This document shows, piece after piece, positions 9,622 through 18,176 of a DNA stretch of 64,000 bases. The notes under the pieces were generated by a model, which was given only the letters and a program-made list of their open reading frames with translations, was not told where the DNA came from and made no database searches. Every line of letters starts with the position of its first letter. Position 1 is the first letter of the stretch. The position numbers and the translations under genes are program-made. This DNA comes from CAVRUD01 sp963724285 (lineage in GTDB: Bacteria; Chloroflexota; Chloroflexia; Thermomicrobiales; UBA6265): positions 473,136 through 537,135 of the forward strand of contig CAVRUD010000013.1 of the NCBI GenBank assembly GCA_963724285.1, read 5' to 3'.

Positions 9622-10758
9622 GTGCGCATCGGGATCAACGCCCAGCTCCTATCAACCACTCCAGGATACCGCCAGAGCGGCGTGAGCCGGTACATCGAAC
9701 GGCTGCTCCTGACCCTGCCGAACGTGATGGACGACACCGACGAGTTGCTGGTACTACGCAGCCGCCCGTTCGAAGGTCCCGGAGAGGATGCGTCCATCAT
9801 GGCGAGGGCGGGTGATCGGGTCAGGAGGCTGTTCGAGCGGCCCGCACTGCGCACCGGATGGGAGCAGACATTCCTGCCCGCGGAGGCATTCCGCCTCGGC
9901 GTCGATGTCCTTCATGGCCCCGTGAACGTCGTACCAATCCTGGCAACCTGCCCGCTCGTCGTCACTGTTCACGACCTCGCCTACCTCCGCATCCCTGAGG
10001 TAGTCCCCGCACGCCGCCGCCAGTATTTCGCCCGGATGACCAGCCTTGCCTCCAGGCGAGCCGACCATGTCATCGCCGTCTCCGAGAGTACCAAGGCCGA
10101 TATCGTGGAGCTGCTCGACGTGAGCCCGGAACGGATCACCGTTACGCCCCTGGCGGCCGACGAACGGTTCCGTCCGTTGCCGGAGGATGAGATCGACGCG
10201 TTCCGTGCTGCCCAGGGACTGACTAAACCGTTCATCCTCTACCTGGGCAACGTGGAGCCGCGGAAGAACCTACCAACCCTCCTGCGCGCCTTCGATCGAC
10301 TGGCCCCGGAGGTCCAACACGATCTCATCATCGTCGGCGGCGTGGGCTGGATGATGGAGGGGTTCAACGCCACGCTCGCCGCGCTGGCCCACCGGGACAG
10401 GGTGCGGGTCCACGGCTTCGCGCCGGCCGAGGACCTCCCGGCCTGGTACAACGCCGCAGACCTGTTCGTCTTCCCCTCGCTCTACGAGGGCTTTGGGCTG
10501 CCCCCACTAGAGGCGATGGCCTGCGGCACCCCGGTCGTAACCACGAATGTCTCATCGCTGCCCGAGGTCGTCGGTGAGGCTGCCTTGACCGTGGCCCCGA
10601 TGGATACAGACGCCCTGACCGAGGCGATGGGCCGGGTCCTGGGCGATCAGGCGCTCGCAACCTCACTGTGGTCCGCCGGATTAGAGCGAGCGGCAACGTT
10701 CACCTGGAATCGCACGGCATTGGGAACCCTCACTGCCTACCACGCCGCACTGGCATGA
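9622..10758 (+). CDS. Glycosyltransferase family 4 (group 1)
   Basis: A 378-residue GT-B glycosyltransferase. The N-terminal acceptor lobe starts RIGINAQLL and contains TVHDLAYLRIPEVVP. The C-terminal nucleotide-sugar lobe has LYLGNVEPRKNLPTLLRAF, VHGFAPAEDLPAWYNAADLF and the E(x7)E signature FPSLYEGFGLPPLEAMACGTPV. The sugar donor and acceptor cannot be read from sequence; relatives build exopolysaccharide or glycolipids. The GTG start is weakly supported. Its stop overlaps the next ATG (ATGA), so thiL is translationally coupled, although the functions are unrelated. Confidence 0.88.
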   Translation: MRIGINAQLLSTTPGYRQSGVSRYIERLLLTLPNVMDDTDELLVLRSRPFEGPGEDASIMARAGDRVRRLFERPALRTGWEQTFLPAEAFRLGVDVLHGPVNVVPILATCPLVVTVHDLAYLRIPEVVPARRRQYFARMTSLASRRADHVIAVSESTKADIVELLDVSPERITVTPLAADERFRPLPEDEIDAFRAAQGLTKPFILYLGNVEPRKNLPTLLRAFDRLAPEVQHDLIIVGGVGWMMEGFNATLAALAHRDRVRVHGFAPAEDLPAWYNAADLFVFPSLYEGFGLPPLEAMACGTPVVTTNVSSLPEVVGEAALTVAPMDTDALTEAMGRVLGDQALATSLWSAGLERAATFTWNRTALGTLTAYHAALA

Positions 10759-11819
10759 AAAGCCACGCAACTGTCCGGGACCTCGGCGAATTTGGACTCA
10801 TCCGTGCGCTGCGCGATGCCCTTCCCGAGTCGGTCCGGGCAAGCGACCGGCTCTCGGTGGCAATCGGCGACGACGCCGCGGTCTGGAACCCATCGCCGGG
10901 TGAAGCGATCATCGTCACCACGGACAGTTTGATCGAAGAGATTCACTTCCGCCTGGCTCCGGGGTGGTCTGACTGGCGCAGTCTTGGACACAAAGCCCTG
11001 GCTGTGAACCTCTCCGACCTTGCGGCGATGGGCGCGGCGCCTGGACTGGCAACTGTCAGTATCGCGCTGCGCGGAACCGAGCGGGTTGCCGATCTCGTCG
11101 CGCTCTACGAGGGGATGGGAGCCCTGGCGAAGCGCTGGAACTGCCTGATCGCCGGGGGCGACATCGTCGCCTCGCCAACAGCTTTCGGCCTGCACGTCAC
11201 CGCGATCGGCGAAACCCGGGGTGGGCGAGTGCTCCGCCGCGCCGGCGCGCAGCCTGGAGATCTCGTGGCCGTGAGCGGCACGCTCGGGGCAGCTGCCGCC
11301 GGGCTAGAACTGCTTCGGTTGCCTCACGATGATCCCCGGCGGGCGGCGACCACCGCTGATCTGCTGATCGCCGCCCACCTGCGGCCAGTTCCCCGCTTGG
11401 ATATCTCACCTGTGCTGGTTGAGCACGGCGCCACGTCTGCCATGGACCTCAGTGACGGCCTGTTCGGCGATCTACCCAAGATCCTTGAGGCAAGCGGGGT
11501 TGCGGCCCGGATCGACGAAGATGCCATTCCGATTCCAGCGGCCGTGCGGGCCCTCTTCCCGGACCGCTGGTTCGAGATGGCCACCCGCGGCGGTGAGGAT
11601 TACGAGTTGCTCTTCACCGCGCCCCTGGATCGGTTCGCGGCGATCGCCACGGCAGCCATTGAAGTCAATGCGACCGTCACGCCTATCGGCGAGATCGCGG
11701 AGGCCACGGCCTGTGAATCCCGGCTGGTTCTACGGCAGGTAGACGGCACGCTGGCGCCGGTCTCAACCGGTGCGTTCGACCATTTCGATGCGCCCAGCTT
11801 CGAGAATCGGCGTGGCTAG
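10755..11819 (+). CDS. thiL: Thiamine-monophosphate kinase
   Basis: ATP-dependent phosphorylation of thiamine phosphate to thiamine diphosphate, the last step of cofactor synthesis. The 354 residues show the PurM-fold signatures in order: GEFGLIRAL, AIGDDAAVW, VTTDSLIEEIHF, KALAVNLSDLAAMGA, LIAGGDIVAS, SAMDLSDGL and ATRGGEDYELLFT. The aspartates in the DDAAV, LSD and GGD motifs bind magnesium and ATP phosphates in this family. It begins at an ATGA overlap with the upstream glycosyltransferase. No other thiamine gene is in the window. Confidence 0.95.
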   Translation: MKSHATVRDLGEFGLIRALRDALPESVRASDRLSVAIGDDAAVWNPSPGEAIIVTTDSLIEEIHFRLAPGWSDWRSLGHKALAVNLSDLAAMGAAPGLATVSIALRGTERVADLVALYEGMGALAKRWNCLIAGGDIVASPTAFGLHVTAIGETRGGRVLRRAGAQPGDLVAVSGTLGAAAAGLELLRLPHDDPRRAATTADLLIAAHLRPVPRLDISPVLVEHGATSAMDLSDGLFGDLPKILEASGVAARIDEDAIPIPAAVRALFPDRWFEMATRGGEDYELLFTAPLDRFAAIATAAIEVNATVTPIGEIAEATACESRLVLRQVDGTLAPVSTGAFDHFDAPSFENRRG

Positions 11820-11869
11820 AGGACTCGGCGAAATGTAGGCGCTATCCAGTACATCGCTCAGGGCAAGTG

Positions 11870-12250
11870 GTTGCGCCGTCTCGGCGTCGCCCGGGGCTAA
11901 CCCTGACTTGCACCCACATCTCGGACCCTGAATCGGACCGTCGAAAGATGCCCGTAACCACGGGAAAACGCCCGTACGGCCGGCTTTTCCTGGACGTCAA
12001 ACGCGGGGGCGATGCTGGCGGATGCCGCCGGATGTCCCCAGTCTCCCGGCGGAAGCGAAGCGGTTTTGGAGATGTGGGTACAAGTCAGGCAAGACCCCGG
12101 GCTGAATCCGATAACCCCCCTAAAGGGGGCTGAACTGCGGAGTTGTGGTCGGATCTCTCCGCCGGTCGAGACGGGTGGCAGCCGGCTTCAGCCGGGTTAT
12201 TCGATTCAGCCCGGGGTCTTTAGCCCCGGGCGACGCCAACGCGGCGCAAC
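11870..12250. repeat. MITE-like element, family B copy 1, in a 532-bp gene-free gap
   Basis: The ends are inverted copies of TTGCGCC...GGCGTCGCCCGGGGCTAA. The right arm continues with a second hairpin (GGGGTCTTTAGCCCC) and an internal AACCCGGCTGAAGCCGG palindrome. Other copies are at 15285-15454 and 28504-28790, and the same arms bracket the transposase at 57404-58511. I see no coding frame of substance in the gap, so the element is essentially all it holds. Confidence 0.75.
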
Positions 12251-12351
12251 CCCTTGCCCCGGGAGACGCCAGGTCGGTGTGACCTAGGGCCGCCGCGACC
12301 GCCCCCAGGCGACGCCGGGACGGAGCCAAGGTGTCCGCACCGTAGGGCACG

Positions 12352-12843
12352 CTAAGTCGCCCGGTAGCGCTGCCGGCACTCGTCGATGACGGTGCGGGCT
12401 TCGGCGGCGTCATGCCAACCCAGGACTTCAGTGGTTTTCTCTTCGAGGAGTTTGTAGGTCGCGAAGAACGTCTCGATCTCACGCGCCCAGTGATCGCCGA
12501 CGGCGGCCAGGTCGTCGACGTGGGCGTAGCGCGGGTCACCGACCGGCACGGCCACGACTTTGAAGTCGCTGCCCTTCTCGTCGCGCATGTCCAGGCCGCC
12601 CACCGGCCGGGCCGGGACCAGGCAGCCAGGAAAGGTTGGCTCCTGGACGAGAACGAGGATATCGAGGGGATCGCCGTCCAGCCCGAGGGTCTCTGGGATG
12701 AAGCCGTAGTCGGCCGGGTAATGGACACTGCTGTAGAGCACTCTGTCCAATCGGAACGTATGGGATTCGTGGTCATACTCGTACTTGTTGCGACTGCCGC
12801 GCGGAATCTCGATGAATGCCAGGATCTCTTTATTGCTTTCCAC
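12352..12843 (-). CDS. ppa: Inorganic pyrophosphatase (family I)
   Basis: Hydrolyses pyrophosphate to phosphate, pulling biosynthetic reactions forward. The 163 residues have the family I core: IEIPRGSRNKYEYD, YPADYGFIPETLGLDGDPLD (metal-binding DGDPLD), and VPVGDPRYAHVDDL. GTG at 12843 is chosen because VESNKEILAFIEIPRG is the usual beginning and a purine-rich GGGAGGGG site lies just upstream; the open frame starts 40 codons earlier with a low-complexity leader. The upstream neighbour on the same strand is 83 bp away. Confidence 0.95.
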   Translation of the reverse strand: MESNKEILAFIEIPRGSRNKYEYDHESHTFRLDRVLYSSVHYPADYGFIPETLGLDGDPLDILVLVQEPTFPGCLVPARPVGGLDMRDEKGSDFKVVAVPVGDPRYAHVDDLAAVGDHWAREIETFFATYKLLEEKTTEVLGWHDAAEARTVIDECRQRYRAT

Positions 12844-12926
12844 GATCCCCTCCCCGCCAATCGTCGTCGTGCCTGTGCTGGACGCAGGATTCGGGCCGCT
12901 TGCCTGGCCGTTAGCCGGTTCGACGC

Positions 12927-13778
12927 TCAGGCAATGATCGTCACCATTCTCATGACCCGGCAAGCCAGATTCGGATCACCGGCGATGGCGATCTGCTCGG
13001 CGGCTTTCTCCGGATCGAGCCCCTTAGTAAAGAGCCTCCAGGCGGTGTCTTGGTCCATCGTCACGCGGCTGGTCGCGGCGGCCGCCTCCTCGGCTGAGCC
13101 CCGGCCGAGTGCCCACCCAGAGTTGCCTCTGGCCGCAAGCCAGATGTCGCCGGCATCACCGGTAATCTCGAGGGCAACCGTCGTACCCGGTACTGGCCGT
13201 TCGGCCCTTAGGGCAAACGGCAGCGCCCGGGCGAAGGTATCCAGCACCGGGTGGCACCAGCGGCGATCGAGCAGCCCCGGCTTGCCGACGGCATCACGGA
13301 TGTGCTGCTGGTGATGCCACTTTTCGGTGTACTCGCGGGCGACATCCATCCAGACCGGCGCCCGTTCCGGTCCAGCCCAACTCACGACCCCGCCGGGCGC
13401 GCTGAGATCGAGCGTCTTGCGGAATTCGGCAAGCTGATCGCCGACCAGCCGCAAGAGATCCATGATCAGCCGTGGGCTTAGCCGCTGGGCGCTATCCACC
13501 CAGCCCTGATTCTGGGCATTGATAAACGCGAGCAGAACGGCGGGATCACTGAGGTCCCCGGTGTCGATGGTACGCGAGCCAAAGAATCCATCCCGCTGGC
13601 GCGAGAGGTAGGTCATATCGGTAAACAGGAGGTGGAGCGTCAGGTCGTGCACGTTCCAGCCGGCGCAGACCGTCGGCTTGCTCCAGTCATCCGGCGTCAG
13701 CCCTTCGAGCAGTTCGATCAGCGCCGCCCGCTCACCGGGGAAATGCCCAAGCGTATCGATTGGCCCCAATTGCTCCAT
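12927..13778 (-). CDS. Maleylpyruvate isomerase-fold (MDMPI/TIGR03083-like) protein
   Basis: A 283-residue DinB-superfamily protein. The N-terminal helical metal-binding region has LLEGLTPDDWSKPTVCAGWNVHDLTLHLLF, and REYTEKWHHQQHIRDAVG supplies further histidines. A C-terminal sterol-carrier-like region with TSRVTMDQDTAWRLFTKGL follows, as in actinobacterial mycothiol-dependent family members. The true thiol and substrate are unknown here. ATG at 13778 has GGAGG about 10 nt upstream. Same strand as ppa downstream. Confidence 0.82.
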   Translation of the reverse strand: MEQLGPIDTLGHFPGERAALIELLEGLTPDDWSKPTVCAGWNVHDLTLHLLFTDMTYLSRQRDGFFGSRTIDTGDLSDPAVLLAFINAQNQGWVDSAQRLSPRLIMDLLRLVGDQLAEFRKTLDLSAPGGVVSWAGPERAPVWMDVAREYTEKWHHQQHIRDAVGKPGLLDRRWCHPVLDTFARALPFALRAERPVPGTTVALEITGDAGDIWLAARGNSGWALGRGSAEEAAAATSRVTMDQDTAWRLFTKGLDPEKAAEQIAIAGDPNLACRVMRMVTIIA

Positions 13779-13952
13779 CTGGACACATCCTCCGAAGTCC
13801 TGTCGACGGTCGCCGTGGGGAGCGTAGGACGTGCTACGCACCCCGAGTGATCCAATCCGATCCCGCCTCCGTCAAAGCTACCGAACAGCCGGCGGCCCGG
13901 CGGAGGGCCACAACACCTGACCGGTTGCGTGAGTGTACGGAGGAACGGTTAC

Positions 13953-14627
13953 ATGCGCATGGTGCACGAGCAAATGCTGGCGAAGATTGTCAGCGAGCGA
14001 GAGCGAATCATCTCCCGGCGGAGACTTCTCACAGGTACAACCAAGATCGCGGCCGGCAGCGCAGTCGCCCTCGTGCTCGGCGGCGGTTTCCTCCGTGCTC
14101 GGTCCGTCTTCGCCCAAGCCGACGAGCGGGACGAGGCGTTCGAGTCGGACCTCGATGTCCTCAACTACGCGCTAACGCTGGAGCACCTTGAGTACGCCTT
14201 CTATCGCGACGGTATCGGCCAGTTCTCCTTCGGTACTGACCCGTTCGGCATGTCGATCGACACCAATCTCGCCGCCATTCGCGACCATGAGGGCGCCCAC
14301 GTCGATACCCTGACCCAGGTCATCACCGATCTCGGCGGCGAGCCGGTCGAAGAAGCCGAATACGACTTCGGATACACCGACGCCAGCACGTTCCTCGCCA
14401 CGGCGGCCGCCCTCGAAAACACCGGCGTGAGTGCCTACGACGGCGCGGGCGCTTCCCTGGAGAACCCCGACCTCCTCACGGCCGCCGGCACGATCGTCGC
14501 GGTCGAGGCCCGACACGCCTCATATCTCAACCTGATCACTGGTGAGATCCCGTTCCCCGCGGCGTTCGAGGCCGCCAAGACTCCCGCCGAGATCCTCGAG
14601 ATCGCGGGCCCGTTCATCGTCAGCTAA
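13953..14627 (+). CDS. Tat-exported ferritin-like (DUF4439/Dps-like) protein
   Basis: A 224-residue protein with a Tat-type signal: RRRLLTG at about residues 21-27, then a hydrophobic stretch ending near FAQA. The mature domain is a four-helix ferritin-like bundle with metal-ligand patterns LTLEHLEYAFY, DHEGAHVDTL and VEARHASYLN. Relatives (often annotated ferritin-like domain or desiccation-related Rds1) have unproven function, probably metal or oxidative-stress linked. ATG at 13953 is used because GGAGGA ends 8 nt before it; GTG at 13929 is less likely. It is paralogous to the next gene. Confidence 0.87.
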   Translation: MRMVHEQMLAKIVSERERIISRRRLLTGTTKIAAGSAVALVLGGGFLRARSVFAQADERDEAFESDLDVLNYALTLEHLEYAFYRDGIGQFSFGTDPFGMSIDTNLAAIRDHEGAHVDTLTQVITDLGGEPVEEAEYDFGYTDASTFLATAAALENTGVSAYDGAGASLENPDLLTAAGTIVAVEARHASYLNLITGEIPFPAAFEAAKTPAEILEIAGPFIVS

Positions 14628-14693
14628 CTCGGCAGGAGTGCCGAATACCGTATGGCATCCGCTGGCGGATGCCTTTGCCAAGGAGCAGAGTCA

Positions 14694-15269
14694 ATGCTGA
14701 AGCGTATGGTCCAATCCAAGCACCCACTTGCCGCCGCCCTTCAGTTCGAGCAGGATGACGAGGCCCCATTTGCCGACGTGGTCGAGGTTCTCAACTATGC
14801 TCTGACCCTGGAGCACCTCGAGGCGACCTTCTACCGCATGGGCCTGGAGCAGTTCGCGGCCGAGGATTACACCGCCCTAGGCTTCCAGGCCGGCGTGCGC
14901 GACTACATCAGCCTGATCGCCGAGCACGAGGCCGCCCATGTCGACACCCTCACCGGCGTCGTTTCCGACCTCGACGGCGAGCCGGTGGAGGAAGCCGAGT
15001 ACGACTTCGGCTTCACCGACCTCACCAGCTTCCTCGCGACCGCCGCCGCCGTCGAAAACCTCGGCGTCGCCGCCTACGGCGGGGCCGCCCAGTATTTGAT
15101 CGAGAACGATGTCCTCCTCACCGCTGCCCTGACGATCCACGGCAACGAAGCCCGGCACGCGGCTTACCTGAATATCCTGACTGGCGCCTCTCCGTTCCCG
15201 GACGCGTTCGATGCTGCCCTGACCCCGGACGAGGTCCTTGAGACCGCAACGCCGTTCATCGTTGGCTAG
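14694..15269 (+). CDS. Ferritin-like protein, second tandem copy without signal peptide
   Basis: A 191-residue paralogue of the preceding gene, 66 bp downstream. The same signatures are present: LNYALTLEHLEATFYRMG, EHEAAHVDTLTGVV, GEPVEEAEYDFGF and GNEARHAAYLNILTG. Unlike its neighbour, it starts with a charged segment (MLKRMVQSKHPLAAAL) that lacks a Tat or Sec signal, so it should stay cytoplasmic or leave with its partner. AGGAG lies 8 nt before the ATG. The pair probably arose by duplication and forms one transcript. Confidence 0.86.
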   Translation: MLKRMVQSKHPLAAALQFEQDDEAPFADVVEVLNYALTLEHLEATFYRMGLEQFAAEDYTALGFQAGVRDYISLIAEHEAAHVDTLTGVVSDLDGEPVEEAEYDFGFTDLTSFLATAAAVENLGVAAYGGAAQYLIENDVLLTAALTIHGNEARHAAYLNILTGASPFPDAFDAALTPDEVLETATPFIVG

Positions 15270-15284
15270 AGCGCCCGTCGGAAC

Positions 15285-15454
15285 GGTTGACCGCGTCTCC
15301 GGGTCGCCCGGGGCTCACGGCCCAGGGTTGGCCCGGGCTGAACACTACAGCCTCGCCGAGGCGAACGGGCCGCGTGCTTCAGCCGGTTTCAACCGGCTTC
15401 CGTCACTCAGCCCGGGACTTCCAGTCCCGGGCGACAGGGGCGACAGGTCAACCT
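15285..15454. repeat. MITE-like element, family B copy 2
   Basis: Bounded by GGTTGACC and its inverse GGTCAACC. Inside are GTCGCCCGGGGCT at the left, CAGCCGGTTTCAACCGGCT in the middle and AGTCCCGGGCGAC at the right. It occupies part of the 370-bp gap between the ferritin-like pair and dapB, which are convergent, so it may also act as a bidirectional terminator. Confidence 0.7.
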
Positions 15455-15638
15455 TTATGGTGAGCGCATTAGGTCGTTCCTCGTGGTCTGAGACCCAACC
15501 CCGTTCACAACCGGATGCCGCTGTGCGGAGTCATCCGGAGTCCCCTTCCTGGGATCTCGGCCACCCAGGGAACCCGGAGCGCCGGGGCGACAGTGTCGTC
15601 CCCCCGGCGCTCCGGCGTTTTCTGATCGGGATCTCACC

Positions 15639-16364
15639 TTACGCGAGAAGATCGGCCATGCCGTATAGCCCGGGCGGACGGTCGACCAGCCAACGCGCGG
15701 CACGCAGTGCACCCAGCGCATATGGCCGCCGGCTGAACGCCCGGTGGGAGATCCGGATCTCCTCGCCGGCATCGGCCAGGATCACCGCGTGCTCCCCCGG
15801 GTTGCCCCCGGCCCGGATGGCATGCACGCCAACCTCGTCTGGCTGCCGGGGCGCATGCCCGGACCGGCCATGTACTGCCTTCGGGTCGCCATCACCCTGG
15901 GCGGCACTGATCGCTTCGAGGAGCGCCAGGGCTGTGCCCGACGGCGCGTCGATCTTGTGCCGGTGATGGGTCTCGACGATCTCGATGTCGAAACCATCGA
16001 GGGCCGCAATCAGCTCCGGCAAGACCCTGGTGAGCGCCGCGATTCCGACGCTCAAGTTGCGCGCGGCGAAGACGGGGATCCGCTCCGCGGCCCGGGCAAT
16101 CCGCTCGGATTGGCCGGCATCCAGCCCGGTCGTACCGGTGACGAACGGAGCTCCGGCAGCGGCACAGTGCTCCGCGTAGGCGACCGTCGCGTCCGGCCGG
16201 GTGACGTCGATGATCACGTCGACGGACGGCAGCAACGCCTCAAGCGAGCCACTGGACTGCGATACTCCTCCCATAACCTGCAATGTAGGATCCTCCTCAG
16301 CCGCCGCGACGATCTCCCGGCCGAGACGGCCCGTGATCCCGGCGATGCCAATCCGCACGGTCAT
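15639..16364 (-). CDS. dapB: 4-hydroxy-tetrahydrodipicolinate reductase
   Basis: NAD(P)H-dependent reduction in the diaminopimelate/lysine pathway. The 241 residues begin with the Rossmann GIAGITGRLGREI nucleotide-binding loop. The family active-site motif VETHHRHKIDAPSGTAL is clear, with the catalytic histidine and lysine, and GTTGL is also present. The ATG overlaps the dapA stop as ATGA, so the two are translated as a coupled operon. It is cotranscribed from the T-box-controlled promoter at 17945. Confidence 0.95.
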   Translation of the reverse strand: MTVRIGIAGITGRLGREIVAAAEEDPTLQVMGGVSQSSGSLEALLPSVDVIIDVTRPDATVAYAEHCAAAGAPFVTGTTGLDAGQSERIARAAERIPVFAARNLSVGIAALTRVLPELIAALDGFDIEIVETHHRHKIDAPSGTALALLEAISAAQGDGDPKAVHGRSGHAPRQPDEVGVHAIRAGGNPGEHAVILADAGEEIRISHRAFSRRPYALGALRAARWLVDRPPGLYGMADLLA

Positions 16365-17257
16365 GCCGCCAGCGCCTCGCGGCCGGTCCACCGGGCCAAC
16401 ACCGACTCCAGAATCGCCCGGTTGCCAGCCGACATCGGGGTCAGGGGCAGGCGGACATCGCCGGAACAGATGCCCAGCACGCCGGCGGCGGTCTTGACGG
16501 CGATCGGGTTGTTGTCCAGGAACATTGCCCGGCATAGCGGCAAGAGCCGCCGGTGCAGATCCCGCGCCCGTGCGAACTCACCTGAAAGCGCCGCCTCGGT
16601 GAGCGCACTCATCGCCTCTGGGACGATATTGCTGGCCACGGAGATGACGCCTTGACCGCCAACCGCAATGATCGGCAGGGTCAGCGAGTCGTCACCGGAG
16701 AGCACGAAAAACCTCTCTGGAGCCGACGCAATGATTTCTGAGCAGGCATCGAGCGACCCGCCCGCCTCCTTGACGGCCACGATCCCAGGAATCTGGGCCA
16801 GCCGGACGATCGTTTCCGGCAGGATGTTGACCCCTGTCCGGCCCGGCACGTTGTAGAGCACGATCGGCAGATCGACCATCTCCGCCAGGTGAGCGAAGTG
16901 GCGATAGAGCCCCTCCTGAGTCGGCTTGTTGTAGTAGGGAGCGACCACCAGGGCGCCGTCCGCCCCAAGATCACGGGCGCGCCGGGTTCGAGACAGAACG
17001 TGGGCCGTGTCGTTGCCGCCGGTGCCGGCAATGACCGGCACCCGGCCACGGGCCTGCTCGACGACGATCGCGATCACCCGATCCTGCTCTGTCTCGGACA
17101 GGGTGGGCGTTTCGCCGGTGGTGCCGCACGGCACCAGTCCTGAGATTCCGCCGGCGACCTGCGCGTCCACCAGTTCCCGGAGGGCGGGTTCGTCGATCTG
17201 GGAGGGATCGCCGGCGCGGAACGGGGTGATGAGAGCGGTGAATGTGCCACGAATCAT
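16361..17257 (-). CDS. dapA: 4-hydroxy-tetrahydrodipicolinate synthase
   Basis: Condenses pyruvate with aspartate semialdehyde, the first committed step to diaminopimelate and lysine. The 298-residue TIM barrel shows PCGTTGETPTLS (substrate-binding threonines), VLYNVPGRTG (proton-relay tyrosine) and IVAVKEAGGS (Schiff-base lysine). ATG at 17257 has AGGAG 8 nt upstream. The gene is preceded by a 300-nt leader and a T-box riboswitch, so expression should rise when the cognate tRNA, probably tRNA-Lys, is uncharged. Confidence 0.96.
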   Translation of the reverse strand: MIRGTFTALITPFRAGDPSQIDEPALRELVDAQVAGGISGLVPCGTTGETPTLSETEQDRVIAIVVEQARGRVPVIAGTGGNDTAHVLSRTRRARDLGADGALVVAPYYNKPTQEGLYRHFAHLAEMVDLPIVLYNVPGRTGVNILPETIVRLAQIPGIVAVKEAGGSLDACSEIIASAPERFFVLSGDDSLTLPIIAVGGQGVISVASNIVPEAMSALTEAALSGEFARARDLHRRLLPLCRAMFLDNNPIAVKTAAGVLGICSGDVRLPLTPMSAGNRAILESVLARWTGREALAA

Positions 17258-17561
17258 GGTGCTAGCTCCTGCTCGTGCGCGAGCGCACGCGCCGTCACGC
17301 GATGCATGACGGCAGTCGTCTCCAACCAACCAAAAGGTGCTGGGAAAGAGGTGTGCTGGAGGAGGCGCCAACCGGATACCTGCTGGGCAGGCGGCTGGCG
17401 CCTAGGGCTTGGCCCGGAGGGGGAGAGCAGAAGCGCGGGTCTGGACGGTGCTCGTGATGCGACGGGTCATCGATGGTCCCCGAAGTCGGTCGCCGGCGTG
17501 CCGGCGGGCGCAGTAACACCCGTGGTGGGGACGAGATCCCGATGTGCCCAGAAGGTGGGCA
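17258..17561 (-). other. Untranslated stretch between T-box terminator and dapA
   Basis: About 300 nt lie between the T-box terminator and the dapA ribosome site. A hairpin with GTGCCCA arms (17544-17562) directly follows the terminator T-run. A 108-codon frame crosses the region but begins inside the antiterminator and looks non-coding. I recognise no gene or second riboswitch here. Confidence 0.5.
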
Positions 17562-17912
17562 CAAAAAAACCGCCGTCCCCGGTTGAGGACGAGCGGTGTC
17601 GCGCCCGTGGTACCACCTCACTTCGCCGCCCCGCTTGCGCGGGCGGCCTCAGCTGCACGGCCCGGCTCCTCAGAAGAGGTTCACCGGACGATGCATCGGC
17701 CCGTTAACGGGGGCCGCTCGACCCTATCGGGTCATCCGTCGCCGCCTACTGCGCCCGGGAGAATCCGTGCCTTCCCCAGCGGTTCGGAGCGCGGCTCCGA
17801 GGTCTTCTCGCCTGGCGTGTTCGGTCCCGCTTCGCAGCTACCGCGGTTCTCTTGCCCGTCCGGGCGCCAGGTTACCCGTCCTCATCGTCGCCGATTCGGT
17901 CTTCACTTGTCC
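17562..17912 (-). promoter_or_regulatory. T-box riboswitch upstream of dapA-dapB, probable Lys (AAG) specifier
   Basis: On the minus strand, the T-box core AGGTGGTACCACGG (17618-17605) sits directly before a terminator, as in canonical transcriptional T-boxes. Upstream, Stem I is readable. A helix pairs 17871-17865 (CCTGGCG) with 17817-17811 (CGCCAGG). The distal AGAGA bulge is at 17852-17848, followed by the CCGCGGTAGCTGCGAAGCGG apical loop. Between that helix and a lower GAGG/CCTC helix, the 3' strand of the specifier loop reads GAGAAGA. The best triplet is AAG (Lys, 17806-17804) followed by the usual purine. The T-box and terminator are seen directly; the Lys codon is inferred from folding by eye and from dapA. 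Confidence 0.9.
17563..17597 (-). terminator. Rho-independent terminator of the T-box leader
   Basis: On the minus strand ACCGC-TCGTCC pairs with GGGACG-GCGGT, and seven T residues follow. The 5' arm lies immediately after the T-box core, so antiterminator and terminator are alternative folds. Confidence 0.9.
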
Positions 17913-17916
17913 TCTG

Positions 17917-17945
17917 ACCCTAGCAAGCCCCCCGTCGTCTGTCAA
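17917..17945 (-). promoter_or_regulatory. Sigma-70-type promoter of the T-box/dapAB transcript
   Basis: TTGACA (17945-17940), a 17-nt spacer, then TAGGGT (17922-17917). Transcription should begin near 17910, just before Stem I. The same two hexamers with the same spacing occur at 23197-23225. Confidence 0.8.
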
Positions 17946-17952
17946 CCCTTAG

Positions 17953-18176
17953 GGTGCCGTTTGGGTGCGCCTCACGGAATTGCGCCCGTCGTCGTAGGGG
18001 AGGGTCCCGTGCCCTCCCATCGTCTTCAGGACGATCATCCGGCGCTGGTCGGCACGGTATGCCCTCCTGCGTCGGGCATCGGGAGACGTTGGAGGCACGG
18101 GACCCTCCCCTACGACGGACGGGCGACCGACCTCGGCACCACGCAAAACGGTGAGGCGCACCCGTTGCCAGGCACC
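17953..18176. repeat. MITE-like inverted-repeat element, family A copy 2
   Basis: An inner pair of 24-bp inverted arms (CGTCGTAGGGGAGGGTCCCG and beyond, 17990-18013 and 18094-18117) lies inside an outer pair (GGTGCC and GTGCGCCTCAC at 17953-17975 and 18151-18176). The element lies 8 bp from the T-box promoter, and its right side overlaps the last 23 codons (with the stop) of the kinase-like gene. Confidence 0.7.

Noticed and set aside
17295..17621. 108-codon minus-strand frame between the T-box and dapA
   Set aside because: It begins inside the antiterminator, has no ribosome site and shows proline/arginine-rich low complexity; treated as leader RNA.
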